Part shown: positions 36,336 to 48,300 of the stretch, piece after piece
Layout of the letters: every line of letters starts with the position of its first letter
Numbering within the stretch: position 1 is the first letter of the stretch
Assembly: GCF_022539665.2 (NCBI RefSeq)
Contig: NC_081333.1
Location: 124,001 to 188,000, forward strand
Length of the DNA: 64,000 nt
Direction of reading: 5' to 3'
Source of the DNA: Daphnia carinata
Lineage: Eukaryota > Arthropoda > Branchiopoda > Diplostraca > Daphniidae
The notes under the pieces: generated by a model
What the model saw: the letters and a program-made list of their open reading frames with translations, nothing else
Told to the model about the DNA's origin: nothing
Databases searched by the model: none
Made by a program: the position numbers and the translations under genes

Positions 36336-37239
36336 ACACGAAGCCTCCGCGGTAGACATTTTTTTCCCTCCCACTTTCTACTTTGACGCATTAGACAGCG
36401 CCATCTATTGAGTTTTTCGGACACCATTTTTTATGAACAACAAAACGCCGCCAAATAGCTAAAAAGTAGATGAATAATTTAACGAAAGTATTTCGAAGTG
36501 CCGGAAAAATAGTTACTGGACTCGCATCTAAATGAAACCTGAAAGCCCAAGGGCCCAAAAGTGAAATTATTTATTCCCCAAACCTCAACTCACAAAACAC
36601 TCAAGAAAACGACTCACTAAACTGACTGAGACCACCGCCATCTTCCCCTGACGCCGCAGCATCTTCAATTCCCCGGAAACCATGGATCCTCTGTAAGAAA
36701 TCATTTACTCCACCCTTCTTAACTTTCTAACCGTCGATCACTTCATATCCGGGCAATCGACGTGACTGGCGGACGGATCCTAACCCATTTAACTATGTAC
36801 CACGCACCAAGTCTATACCAGAATACTAGATTAAGAAATTAACCTGACCGTTGTCAGTATTGTGTGTGTGTTGTAATCCCCCAGTCGCGTCAGACGTACT
36901 GGGTCCCGATTATTGCATGATAAAGAGGATATTGTCACACTGGACTTAACTTTTCAATAATTTGTATTTGAACTTTAAGGGGAACATACAATACAAAGCA
37001 AAAATAAAGAATGGCAGTTGATAAGCTGTTATCAATAAACACAAACTACAACACTACGACTTATAAAAATTCAGTTGCTGCCTTCCATCCTTGGTTCGTT
37101 TTTTGCCTCCAAACAAAAATGTTCCCGTTTCACTCTGAGTTTCGTGATCTACATTCAAACAGTATCAAATATACGTGTATTCAATGTTCTCGGTAACTTT
37201 CGCCGGTTTGAATGCTCGTTAGTGTGTTTTGAAGAAGCC
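36336..37239. other. Intergenic, no gene recognised
   Basis: It includes a GTGTGTGTG-type run at about 36861 and a GCGCCATCTATTG motif at about 36400, similar to CGCCATCTA copies in the 14-21 kb and 62-64 kb repeats. The end probably carries the promoter of the downstream unknown gene. Confidence 0.4.
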
Positions 37240-38125
37240 ATGTATACTACTGCCAGGAGCCGTTTCAGCCTTTTAACGCAGACTGATCGTGCTGATTTTC
37301 TGGAAATATTGGCGAGAGTGCATACCGCCGACCCTCGTCTGAACTTTTCACTCTCCATCAGTGCTCCTTGGATTAACGACTTCTACTACAGGTAAGTAAT
37401 CTCATATTATTTTTCTGTTTCAATTCACACTCATGTTTCTTTCTTCTTTTTAGCACATATCCTGGTTGTGCTAGATATAGGGACCATTTTTCGCATTTTC
37501 ATGCTCGGCTTCTCTGGCAGTTTCAATGCGATGAGTACATTTATCATCCAATTCCTCGCCGTTCCGATTTCTACAAGGAGGTTACTCAGGACGAAATGGA
37601 AGTACGACCCTTCTCTAGGATGTATCGGGCCTTAGACAGTGGATTAGTGCGAAGCCAGAGTTACGTGAATAGTGTGAGTCTATACTCGAAGAGGTGGAAT
37701 GAGGTGATTCGAAAAACCGAAGGAGATCCTGAATCTGGATCCTTCGAATCGCCACCCTCCCGCTGTTTAATTGGATTGCCGAAAACTGGGCAGGTGATCT
37801 TATCAGTCTGAGTTATAAGGATACAATTTTTAAAAAATCCTTAAATGAATTTTACTTATTTCCCGGCTAAATACCGGGATGTTCAATCACATCGTTACGT
37901 GCTGCTGTGTCGCAGTCGGAAATAGCGAAGTCATCTGGACCTCTTTCTCCAACCAGGCAAGGCAGACGTATCGGGGTTACGACAGTTGTGAAACCAGAAC
38001 GTCGGAAGGAATTCGAAGCACTCTTATACTCGAAAAGGTGGAAGGACGTGTTGGAGGAAGCAATTAGTTGGGTATACGGTTATTGTTTAACTTCGAACAA
38101 ATGGAATGCACGTATTTTTCTTTGA
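37240..38125 (+). CDS. Hypothetical protein, three exons
   Basis: Exons 37240-37391, 37454-37793 and 37916-38125 have consistent phases and good GTAAGT/GTGATC donors and TTTTTAG/CGCAG acceptors. They encode 233 residues starting MYTTARSRFSLLTQTD. No signal peptide, membrane segment or known domain is visible. Exons 2 and 3 each carry a similar stretch (SLYSKRWNEVI and LLYSKRWKDVL), suggesting an internal duplication. It lies directly upstream of a tandem repeat array, so it might belong to a mobile element or be a lineage-specific gene. Function is unknown. Confidence 0.6.
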
Positions 38126-38399
38126 TTAACTTTAGCTAAATAGTCAATAAGAGGAAGAGTTCACTTTTGGACAGCCCTTTGTATAATATGATAATTCCAA
38201 AACGTCTAATTTAAGGAAATACATTTTTTTATGAAGTTTTCTGGAAGTTTTTTCACAAACAAGTTTTCAGTTGTTCTCCATTTGTATCAAACTAGTAATA
38301 CTGCTGAGTTTTGTTTAAATTAAACCCCAATATGTCTTTCCTTTTTTACTAACAAAGTATGCATTGTTGTTTGTGGACCTTATTTTCCCTTGATTTGGT

Positions 38400-40745
38400 A
38401 TAGATGTCCCCAAACATCCGTAGTCCATGTTTCTCCTTGACTTGTGATATGGCCCTTTTCCAGCCTTAGTTTTTTAAGGTACTTAAAAAGTAAAGTAAAG
38501 CTTTATTTTTTTATAAAACACTATCCCAATGCTATATATCCGGCTACTACGCCAAACTTTCGGAGTACGTTCCGATTAGCCTTCTTTTGTTAATCAGGCT
38601 TTCAGCTACTACACTGAAGCTCCGAAATACTATACCACTAAGGGTCTTCAGCTCACAGCTAAAGCAACGAGATTACAATTCTGGGCTGTAGCGTGTAAAA
38701 ATTCAGTTGAAAGATTGAACAAGCGCCTTAACGCCTATTAAAACTTCAGACGTAAATTTCAACGTCTGTGAGCCCTATTTCTCCTCGATCTATAGTGTGC
38801 CTCGTACAAAGAAATAATAGCCCTGTTTCTCCTCGATTTGTAATATGGCCCTCTTTCAGCCTTATTTTCTTTACAGAGCAAAAAGCTTACGTAAAACTTT
38901 ATTTTTTTCCATTAAACGCTATTCTACGTAAATTTGAACGTCCGTGAGCCCTGTTTCTCCTTGACTCATAGTATGCCTCGTACAGGGAGCGAGAGCCCTG
39001 TTTCTCCTTGATTTGTAATATGGCTCTCTTTCAGCCTTAATTTCTTTACAGAGTAAAAAACTCGTTAATCAAGGCTTTCAGCTACTACACTGAAGCTCCG
39101 AAATACTATACCACTAAGGGTCTTCAGCACACGGCTATAGCAACCTGATTATACATCTGGGCTGTAGCGTGTAAAAATTCAATTGAAAGATTAAACAAGC
39201 GCCGTACTTTATATACAGAACGCCTATTAAGGCTCCGAACGTAAAATTTGTACGTCCGTGAGCCCAGTTTCCCCTTGACTCAAAGTATGCCTCGTGCAGG
39301 GAATAAGAACCCCGCTTCTCCTTGATTTTTAATATGGCCCTCTTTCAGCCCTAACTAACTTCTTTACAGAGTAAAAATCTTGTTAATGAAGGCTTTCAGC
39401 TACTACACTGAAGCTCCGAAATACTATACCACTAAGTGTCTTCAGCACACGGCTAAAGCAACCAGATTATAAGTCTGGGCTGTAATGTGTAAGAATTCAG
39501 TTGAAAGATTGAACAAGCGTCTTAACGCCTATTGAAACTCCAGACGTAACTTTCAATGTCTGTGAGCCCCATTTTACCTTGATCTATTGTTTGCCTGGAA
39601 CAGGCAATGAGAGCCCGTTTCCCCTTTAATTGTAATATGGCTATTTTTCAGCCGTGGTTTCTTTAGGTACTTAAGAACTAAAGAAAAACTTTTTTTGTTC
39701 ATTCGAACACTATTCCAAAACTATTTTTCCGGCTACTACACCCATGTTTCGTAACACATTCTGATTATCCTTTCTTGTTAATCAAGGCTTTCAGCTACTA
39801 CACTGAAGCTCCGAAATACTATACCACTAAGGGTCGTCAGCACACGGCTAAAGCAACCAGATTGTAAGTCTTGGCTGTAGCGTGTAAAAATTTAATGAAA
39901 AGATTGAACAAGCGCCGTCCTTTATATACAGAACGCCTATTAAATCTCAGAAAGTAAAATTTGAACATCCGTGAGCCCTGTTTCTCCTTGACTCATAGTA
40001 TGCCTCGTACAGGGAATGGGAGCCCCGTTTCCCCTAAATTTTTAATATGGCCCTCTTTCAGCCTTAATTTCTTTACAGAGTAAAAAACTTGTTAATCAAG
40101 GCTTTCAGCTACTACACTGAAGCTCCGAAATACTATACCACTAAGCGTCTTCAACACACGGCTAAAACAACCAGATTATAAATCTGGGCTGTAGCGTATA
40201 AACATTCAATTGAAAGATTGAACAAGCGCCGTCCTTTATATACAGAACGCCTATTTAAACACCGAACGTAAATTTGAACGTCCGTGGGTCCAGTTTCCCC
40301 TTGACTCATAGAAAGCCTCGTACAGGGAATGAGAACCCCGTTTCCCCTTGATTTTTAATATGGCCCTCTTTCAGCCTTAACTTCTTTACAGAGTAAAAAA
40401 CTTGTTCATCAAGGATTTCAGCTACTACACTGAAGCTCCGAAATACTATACCACTAAGGGTCTCCAGCACATGGCTAAAGCAACCAGATTGTAAGTCTGG
40501 GAATGAGCGTACTGCGTACAGGGAATGAGAACCCCGTTTCCCCTTGACTTGTAATATGGCCCTTTTTCAGCCTTAATTTCTTTAGGGAGTACAAAACTTC
40601 ATTTCTTTTTCATTAGAACATTATTCTAAGTAAACTTGAACGTCCGTGAGCCCTGTTTCTCCTTGACTCATGGTTTGCTTTGTACAGGGAATGAGAACCC
40701 CATTTCTCCTTGACTTGTGATATGGCCTCTTTCAGCCTGTTTCTT
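38400..40745. repeat. Tandem repeat array, ~314-318 bp units with longer variants
   Basis: The segment TTTCAGCTACTACACTGAAG recurs at about 38600, 39076, 39394, 39788, 40102 and 40415, with spacings near 476, 318, 394, 314 and 314 bp. Units share blocks such as TATACCACTAAG and CTGGGCTGTAG and phrases around TGAGCCC and TATGGCCCTCTTTCAGCC. The longer units carry an extra ~80-bp block (CCGGCTACTAC-type). No open frame spans a unit. This is a minisatellite or satellite array with higher-order length variation. Confidence 0.85.
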
Positions 40746-43334
40746 TAAGAACTTGAATCGTTTTCAAATACCTCGTGAACAATACAGAAATGTTTTGAAA
40801 GCTCCAATTATGCAGAACTAGTCCAGTAGTTACTGCCATGTTCCATTTTAGTTTCTCAAAAAGCTTTTGCTCGATTCTCGTGTACAATTTTAACAGGGAG
40901 ACGAATCAATTGTCACCTGGAATCCATCGGTAAAAGACCGCTTTTCAATTGTACAAATGATAGTCACGAAGTGCATTCCCAAAACACTTGCATAAAATGT
41001 ACCACCGAATACCCCTTTGATCCCACAACCCGATTATAACAAACAACCCAATCTCGACCATGACGAGATCTCCTTCTGGATACTTTTTCTTTGTGCCTCA
41101 ATGTTAAGACCGCTCCGTTGAAATGCATTCTGCAAATTTCGCAGACACACTTCATTTGCAACTTTCAGTAGAAAGTCTGTAGACTCGTTTCCCCTTGACT
41201 CATTGTAATGCCGATCTGGGCATATACACCTTGCATGGCACTACCAAACGTATCTGTTTTCACCTCTACATTGAGGTACTGCATTCCTCCTAATACTCAT
41301 TTTTTCACTCTGCAATCCGACCATGTCAGAAAATACTCAACGTTACTGTCTTTCACTTGAACATTCATTCAAGTATCTTTAATAATAAAGACTACGGAAA
41401 AGGTTTCAGTTCTTTTACATTTCAGTTTGTAGTTGAACAAATGAAGCCATCACTGTCGGCTTCATTTATTCAACTGAGCGAATAAAATGTAAAAGAACTA
41501 TCCATTCTTCCAAACTTTCACGTTCCGTTTCAGTTTTCCAGATGGGCTTGATGTGCATCCCACCCGGTCAACTACAGAACGCAGACTGACCCAACCGTCC
41601 GAAAATTCAAGCTTTTAAGGAATTTTTGTACAAAGTAGCTAATGAAATATCCACATCTGCACAGCTCCATCTAGAAGATGTTGGGGCGGAGAAGTAATTA
41701 GCTTGAGATCGTTGTCCCCTGGTGAAATACCCAAGGCCAGGATTAGCAAGTGGCCGGTCGATGGGTGATTTGTCTGCTTCTACTAACAATAAACTGGTAT
41801 TTGATGGTTTTCTTCAATAAGGCATAGCATTAAGCTTGCCTTAAGCATAAATCTTGTTTGTGATGCTGATGCTCTGTAGAGTTTCAGGTAAACAGCAATC
41901 TCCTCCCAAAGATAAATTCCATAACAAGCGCTCGTCCCCATTTCAATAACCTACAAGAGAAAATTCAAGTTCAAAATTCATGGAAGTTTAGTTACACAGG
42001 TAACATCAAATGTTAACATAGTAATTACTGCAAGCCAGGCTAATTAAAGCAAATAGAATGAAGAAACTGCTGATGCTTTTGGGGTTTCTAAAACTATTGC
42101 AAAACAGAATCTATAACCAGATAAGATGGAAATCCTGAAATAAATTAATTAGAAAAAACTTAGCTAACAAAATTGAATCTCTTACGGCAATTAAAATCTA
42201 TAGAAAGCGTTGTTAGGTTAAATTGAACTTACAAACAAAAAAACAGATCATTTTGTTTGCTTCTGCAAAATTCCAGCAATGTTGAATAGTACATCTAACT
42301 ATCGCTGCACCATTATCTGTTATTACACATTATACTTATACTGTACCAGAAATTTCTTCAAAAAGCATTTGTAAGCATTATTCTTTAGATGACTTATTTT
42401 AGGGAAACAAGCCATACCATTCCATTCCTTTGCCTATATTGACTTTTTCATTTGTTCATGAGCCAATACTCAGTGCTTTTCCTTTCAATCCACTACTTCG
42501 TAAGGACACTGTATGAACCTGAAACCCTGCAAACGAAGACAAAATGAAAAAGAAATTGAGAAATTATGGATGATGCAATGCCAATGTTAATTACAAACGT
42601 GATTATCAATGGCTAAGTTGGTTTGTACGGTAGTCTTAGCATTTCCTATTCCAAGCTCCTTTTGCAGACTGTAAAAATAAAACAAAGGCTAAAAATAAAA
42701 CGAAAGTTAATTGAAAAGAAATTACTAGCTTGGATACAGTTACTTACCAGTGTTTCCTTTCTCTAATTTCTCTAAACTTTTAAAGTGAGGCTATCAGCAT
42801 TCTGCTATCGGACAGCGTGATGCTAACAGACGACAGACTTTATCTACGCGCTCGTCGGCATTCATTTGTTTCCGTTTTCAAACATTGTTGAATTTTTCTT
42901 TCCTTTAACAGTAAAATTTCTCATGGCGCTTTATCTAGTTTTTTTTTCTTCTCCTTTCTTTTTGCTGGTAAGATAGAATTGTGTTCTACTAGTTTAGTTT
43001 ACAAAGAAAGTGCGTAATGGAAAAGAAGAATGTCCAACATTCTCGTTGTTTTCTAGGAACGTTAAATTCCCATTGGATTTTTTCTCCTAGCACTAATGTG
43101 CTAACTGGAACGTCAAGACCGGCAAAAATTCACCAGGGAATAGCGGTTTAATGTATTTTGCAGACCTCGAGAACGATACAATTAAGAATGACCTTCATCT
43201 GTTGTAGGTTTGTCTGAATGACCAAAAACTTTAATCTACATGTAATTTTTTTTTTGTTTCTAACTAGATACACTGCCAAACTGAACATACACGACAAGGT
43301 GTTATCATGTGGCTCTTTCTGCTCGTTTCATTCG
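40746..43334. other. Intergenic, one strong hairpin, no gene recognised
   Basis: Apart from the hairpin at 41408-41499 the sequence is AT-rich with short unsupported frames. Its right end should hold the 3' UTR of the C1q gene. Confidence 0.5.
41408..41499. ncRNA. Candidate hairpin RNA (microRNA-precursor-like) or small fold-back repeat
   Basis: A 92-nt inverted repeat. The outer 15 bases pair perfectly (41408-41422 with 41485-41499). After an internal loop of about 8 by 9, an inner stem of 18 positions has one mismatch (AGTTGAACAAATGAAGCC against GGCTTCATTTATTCAACT). The terminal loop is about 9 bases. Length and geometry match an animal pre-miRNA, but no known mature sequence was recognised. 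Confidence 0.4.
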
Positions 43335-45379
43335 TCATGCGAAAATGTCTTCCTCCAGCAAAAATCCCGTGAAATGGGTCATTGGGCGCAGAGGGTCGCT
43401 ATAAAGCATTCCGTTAACCGTGGAGATAATTATTTTAATGTTATCACCAACAGATAAATGCAGCGTAGACGGAATGGCCACTGTTCCATGATTGGCAAGC
43501 CCTTTAGGACCTCCGGATGCGATTAGCTCATCATTTTTGTACATGTTGACGACTAAATCTGCGCCACCGGGCAGATCAACTGCTGTGAAGTGGAAAACAT
43601 AGATGCCAGATTTCGGGGCTTCAAATATTCCCGCTTGTGCATCCATGGCGCCACCTTCATTAAGTTGGACCTTGTCGAAAGGGAAGAGCACCGCATCGGC
43701 AGTCATTGCAGTAAAATTCGTAATTCTTTGGACATAAAATTGGACGGGTTCTGATTTGACGTCAACGTAGCCAACGTCAGTCTGCATTACATCTTGTCCT
43801 GGTTTTAAAGAAACGAAAAGTTAAAAAATGGTGGATGTTTTACTAACAAGTTGATTTATAATTGACCTTCCGAGAAATCGCAGTAGACAAACACGACTTC
43901 TTGGTTCCTGCGTATAGGATACAATCCGTTTAGAAGGTATCCAATTCGCCAGAGGTCCAGACATGACGTCGGTACGTCGGCCGCCGATTTGCCGAAACAC
44001 TCCAACTTGCCGAGGGTGTGGCTCCCACCTACGTAGCTGGTGTGTCCGAAATTGAGGCGCGTCACAGGCAGCACTCGCTTCAAGGTGATTTTTCCTGCAT
44101 TTTTTTGTTCGTGCACATTTTAAATTGTTGCACATATGCGATTGGATATGGTGGTACTAAATAACGTGCAGACCGTTGTCTGAGAGAAGGACGGCCACAT
44201 TGGCATCGCAGTTACATGGCAGATCGGACCGGATGCAATTGCCGTCTATACCACATTGGCAAACGTGTGCGGCCTCATCAGAGCCCGACCAGAAATTTTG
44301 CTTCTTGCCCTCGATATCGTTCCACCAGGCATAATCAATGTCCGCCACCGTGAAAGGTCCTCCTACACAATTCACCTAAATGTACGGCCACAAAATAAAA
44401 GTGGCACTTTTATTAGAGTAAAAACCGCGGGCTTGTGCGCCATTGCGGCCAGGTATAAAGTTCTTTATAAAAAAGAACGCCGTTGACAGGTTGATGGATG
44501 AACGAATATGTGTGTAGAGAGAGAAAGGGCCGGTAATAAGACTGGGCGAGACACACGTAATGAGGAACTGACAGTGGTAGGAGTCTAAAGCAAAAGTGTT
44601 TGGCCTTTTTTTACTTGAAGGGATTGGTAACATTCGGCTGAAATCTCGGTCAACGCTTTCAACTGCCGGATGGCTGAATTCGAGTACACGATCGGCCTTG
44701 AATAGCAGCCGGCATCGGGACATTTCGGAATGGCAATGGTTGATTCGCTATCGTGGCCCACGGCCGTTATTCCTGTGTATGTTAAAAGTTTTGGTCTGTT
44801 TCTCTCTTTTTTTTTTCAAAGTGATTGATTGTTATCAACATCTACCCCGCCCCAGACATCACACACGTTGCAACAATAGCTTTATCGATGCATGCGTAAC
44901 AAAAACTTTTGCCGACCTGTTGTCATATCGCAGTAGACGTAAATGGATCCGTCGCCGATTCCTACGCCGTCCGGATCAATCCAATACATGCCAGATTGGC
45001 TGAATTCCGGCAGGCCGCTGTCACGTGCTTCTTGGCATGTCCTCGGAGAGAAAACGGCTGTATTGAGGGATTGGAAATTGCTATGCAAAATGGATTCGAG
45101 TCGCTGGATTTTCTCCTGCAGCGAAACCATCTGATTTGCGTAATTCTGCAATCGGAGTTCTTGATCTCGAATCTGTGCAGCCATTTCATCAAACTTGGCC
45201 ATTAGCAGCGTTTCCTGTACGAATTTTAAATGCATCACAGATGTTATATTAAGATATAACTTGTTGCTTTGGCATACCGTGTTGCGTTGGACGAATTCCG
45301 GTGGCTGGATTGCAGAATCGACAGCGATGATTGACAAGCAGCAGACGAAAAGCACAGCGTACGTCAAACACGACGGCAT
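43335..45379 (-). CDS. Secreted protein: coiled coil, contactin-associated-protein-like fibrinogen region, C-terminal C1q domain
   Basis: Exons 45379-45278, 45214-44917, 44772-44615, 44375-44174, 44094-43867 and 43798-43335 give 483 residues with matching phases. The start MPSCLTYAV opens a signal peptide (an upstream in-frame ATG at 45418 would add 13 residues). A coiled coil follows (about 40-80, LQNYANQMVSLQEKIQRLES). Next is a fibrinogen-like region in contactin-associated-protein style: TCQEARDSG, GSIYVYCDMTT, GHDSES, DYAWWND, WSGSDEAAHVCQCG, CNCDAN, VLPVTRLNFG. A second DLWRIGY...FVYCDFSEG segment leads to a C1q/TNF-like domain (about 335-483, GIYVFHFTAVDL, GFLLEEDIFA). C1q proteins trimerise and bind diverse ligands; an extracellular recognition or matrix role is inferred. 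The neighbours are unrelated. Confidence 0.88.
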
Positions 45380-48300
45380 TTTTTCATTTGCCAAATAACT
45401 CGAATTTATGATGGGCATTTTCTTTTTCAGAACCCGACGGACGAAATCTACGCTTTTGAAAAACGATTATCATTATATCTACATAGTTATGGCTATATAG
45501 GCCAATAGTCACGAAATCTCGAACATTTCTATTGGCGTAGGAGATATGAAGAAATCCTTGTGTAATGATAAAAAAAACGACGGGGGGAGGGAAGGGAATG
45601 AAAGCGCCAAGGACTCGTAACAATGTTTGGTTTAAGTTCCTTTTGATGTCCTGTTAAAACTGAGACGAAAATAGAACAATGCGGATGATGCACGAACCAG
45701 ATATGAAAATGAGAGGGCCTAATCGATAACAGGTATTAATCACAGGTGGTCAAACATTTTGAAAATACGTAGTTGTTTCGTAGTTTCGTGTATAGGGGCG
45801 TTGCCACTTGTTTCCGTTTTCAAGATTCCTGTACGAAAATAGAATCGAATATTTATTCTAGTTTTAAAACCAGGTTATTTTGATTTTAACAGCATTTTCT
45901 TGTTGAAAACCAGGAATGTTTGGGGGTAGGGAAAATCGTGATCCAACAAGCGGAGTTGTTTTGCTTTGACGGAATCTTTTTCTCTTATCTTTTGCATACG
46001 TGTTCATTTGTCTGGTGAATTTTGAGTTTAGACCATGTCGACTGACTTTTTTTTATTGATCTCCCAACTTTTGCATTCTGCTCGCATTTCATTTGCCACA
46101 TGCACGTCACAATACTTCATTTTTAAATCAAAATTTAAATACATGCGTAAACAAATTTTTATGAAAAATTTGAATACGGTTTTATCGATTTACTACCCGT
46201 TTTTTTATTAAAAAAAACAAATAACGTTTTACTGTTGAAAATAAATTCGATCGTGATTTGGGCACAAAACGACCATTCAAATCTATAAAGTTGTTGTTAG
46301 CCTTAACATAATTCGTCGAATTTCGTCCTTAGAACAAGAGTAACGTTTCCATCTATTGTTTCCTTGAAAGAGACAGTTTTTTTTTTCGAAAATAACCCGA
46401 ACCCAGGAATCGTGTGACACCTAATGCAACGACATCGATTCATTAATTGTCACACCGGTACTACACATTACTCAGCTCGTGCTGTATTGACAAGCCAAAT
46501 CCTGTAACAATTTCCCTTTAAAGTAATGCAAATTATCACATTTAGAAAATTTCTATGTTATTCCCACCCAAACGAGTTTGTTATATTGGCTGCAAGCTGG
46601 ACGACACAAAAAAAAATGAAGCCGTTTCTCGGGGATGTTAATCAATTCCATGGAAAAATCCGGTCGAGTCATTTCCACTTTTGCAACTCTCAGCAGGACT
46701 AGACATGAAAGAAATTAAAATGTTAAACGAAAGAAATTCAAAGAAAAGGGGCCAAAATTCCGGTCGCTTGGGAGGAGAACGATAAAAAAGTGGGTGCGGT
46801 CATGGCCGCCAAACTACCAAAACAAAAAAAAAAACCCTAGTTTATGAAATCCATTGATCAGCTGTTGACTGCGACATTGTAAATGCATTTCGTCCTTCTA
46901 GTTTTTTCTCTGACGCAGCTTTTTTTTTTCTATGTCGTGTGACAAAAATTAATTGAAAAAGTGTCAGCAGTGTGTGGGAAAATATTCCATACGCAATTGG
47001 CTTGACCACATTAGAAGAAATGTCGATAGAAACGGGTTTTTTTGGATTTTCAGTTTGGCTTTCGTACAAAGTGTATTACAATGTGAAACGTCGTTTGATC
47101 TCTGCTGCCGATGTTGTGACATTCCCGAGCTAGGCTTACGAATCATTTTTGGAGTTGAGAATAACAATTAGAGCCGTTAAAGGTAAATCGTTTCAAGTAG
47201 TTCTGCAATACGGCATGGTATGCAAATGAATCTCATATTTTGGTCTTTTCGGGCAGCGATTCGATGACTTTATTGCATTTGCATAAACAACTGGTTTCCT
47301 AAGAAATGCTCGAAATTAAAATCTACCCTGGCATTAAAGATTTTCCATATTTCTTTTGTGCTACTGTTTAGCCTGTTGACACGTGTACGAAAAATCGACG
47401 AATTGTTTTTCACTGGGAAATACTTAAAATAGAGGCAGGGTATGAAATAGAAAATCCCTTTCAAGGCCTTGGGAAGTGGAGAGGGAAACAAAACGTTTCG
47501 CAAAGTATTCCTTGGGGAAATCAGTTTTTGAAATACAATCCCAAGTGTATAGAGATTTCGAGGACAAAATTTCAAGAAAGTTCAAAGAGGGAGGTGGGGT
47601 AAACTAAATTCAAGAGAAAAACAAGACAGCGAGAAAAATATGTAAATGAATCAACGTTGAGCCAACAAAAAAAAACTTTAAAAGGTGACGACAATTTTTC
47701 AAAGAACAATCAGACTAAACAAATTAACTTTTGAATGTATTAGAAATTCACGTGTGGAAATTCTAGGTAGACAGGTTAGGTAGGAATTAGCTGAAATTGT
47801 GGAGCATTGGGTTCGAATCCATTCGCAGTCTTTTCTATTTTATTCACACCTGGCGATTCTTTCTTGAAACTTTGCAACCCAACTACTGCTGCCAGTCAAA
47901 TGCTGATGAACATGTGTTTCTTCGTCGGCCAGCCCTTGTTTTTTCACCGCCACCTACGACATAGACAACACAACATCCTTTTTATTGCACTACAATAGAG
48001 CCATATAAGGTTACAGACGAGATCGAAATTAGCCATTAAACTGATTTGCACATCTACCGTATTCAGGTGATTCATAGAGCACTGAAAATATACATAAAAC
48101 AGATGTTATTGAGCAGGGCTCATTTGGACCGAACCCTAAGGCGATGATGTAGTCCAGGTGTCCCGCGATGGAGGGCTGCAAGCGACGGATATTCGCCTTT
48201 CGTAAGTGTAGCACTCACGGCAGACAAGGATTTGTGAAATCGTGTTGGCTTTAACACATGAGAGAGAGGGAAAAAAATAACAGTGAAAAATGAATTTACG

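Noticed and set aside
47795-47830. GGGTTCGAATCC, a perfect tRNA B-box-like word
   Set aside because: No D arm, acceptor stem or anticodon arm forms around it.
48029-48214. Protein-like minus-strand frame containing AGHLDYIIALGFGPNEPC
   Set aside because: Reads like an orphan exon, but no partner exon with matching phase was found on either side.
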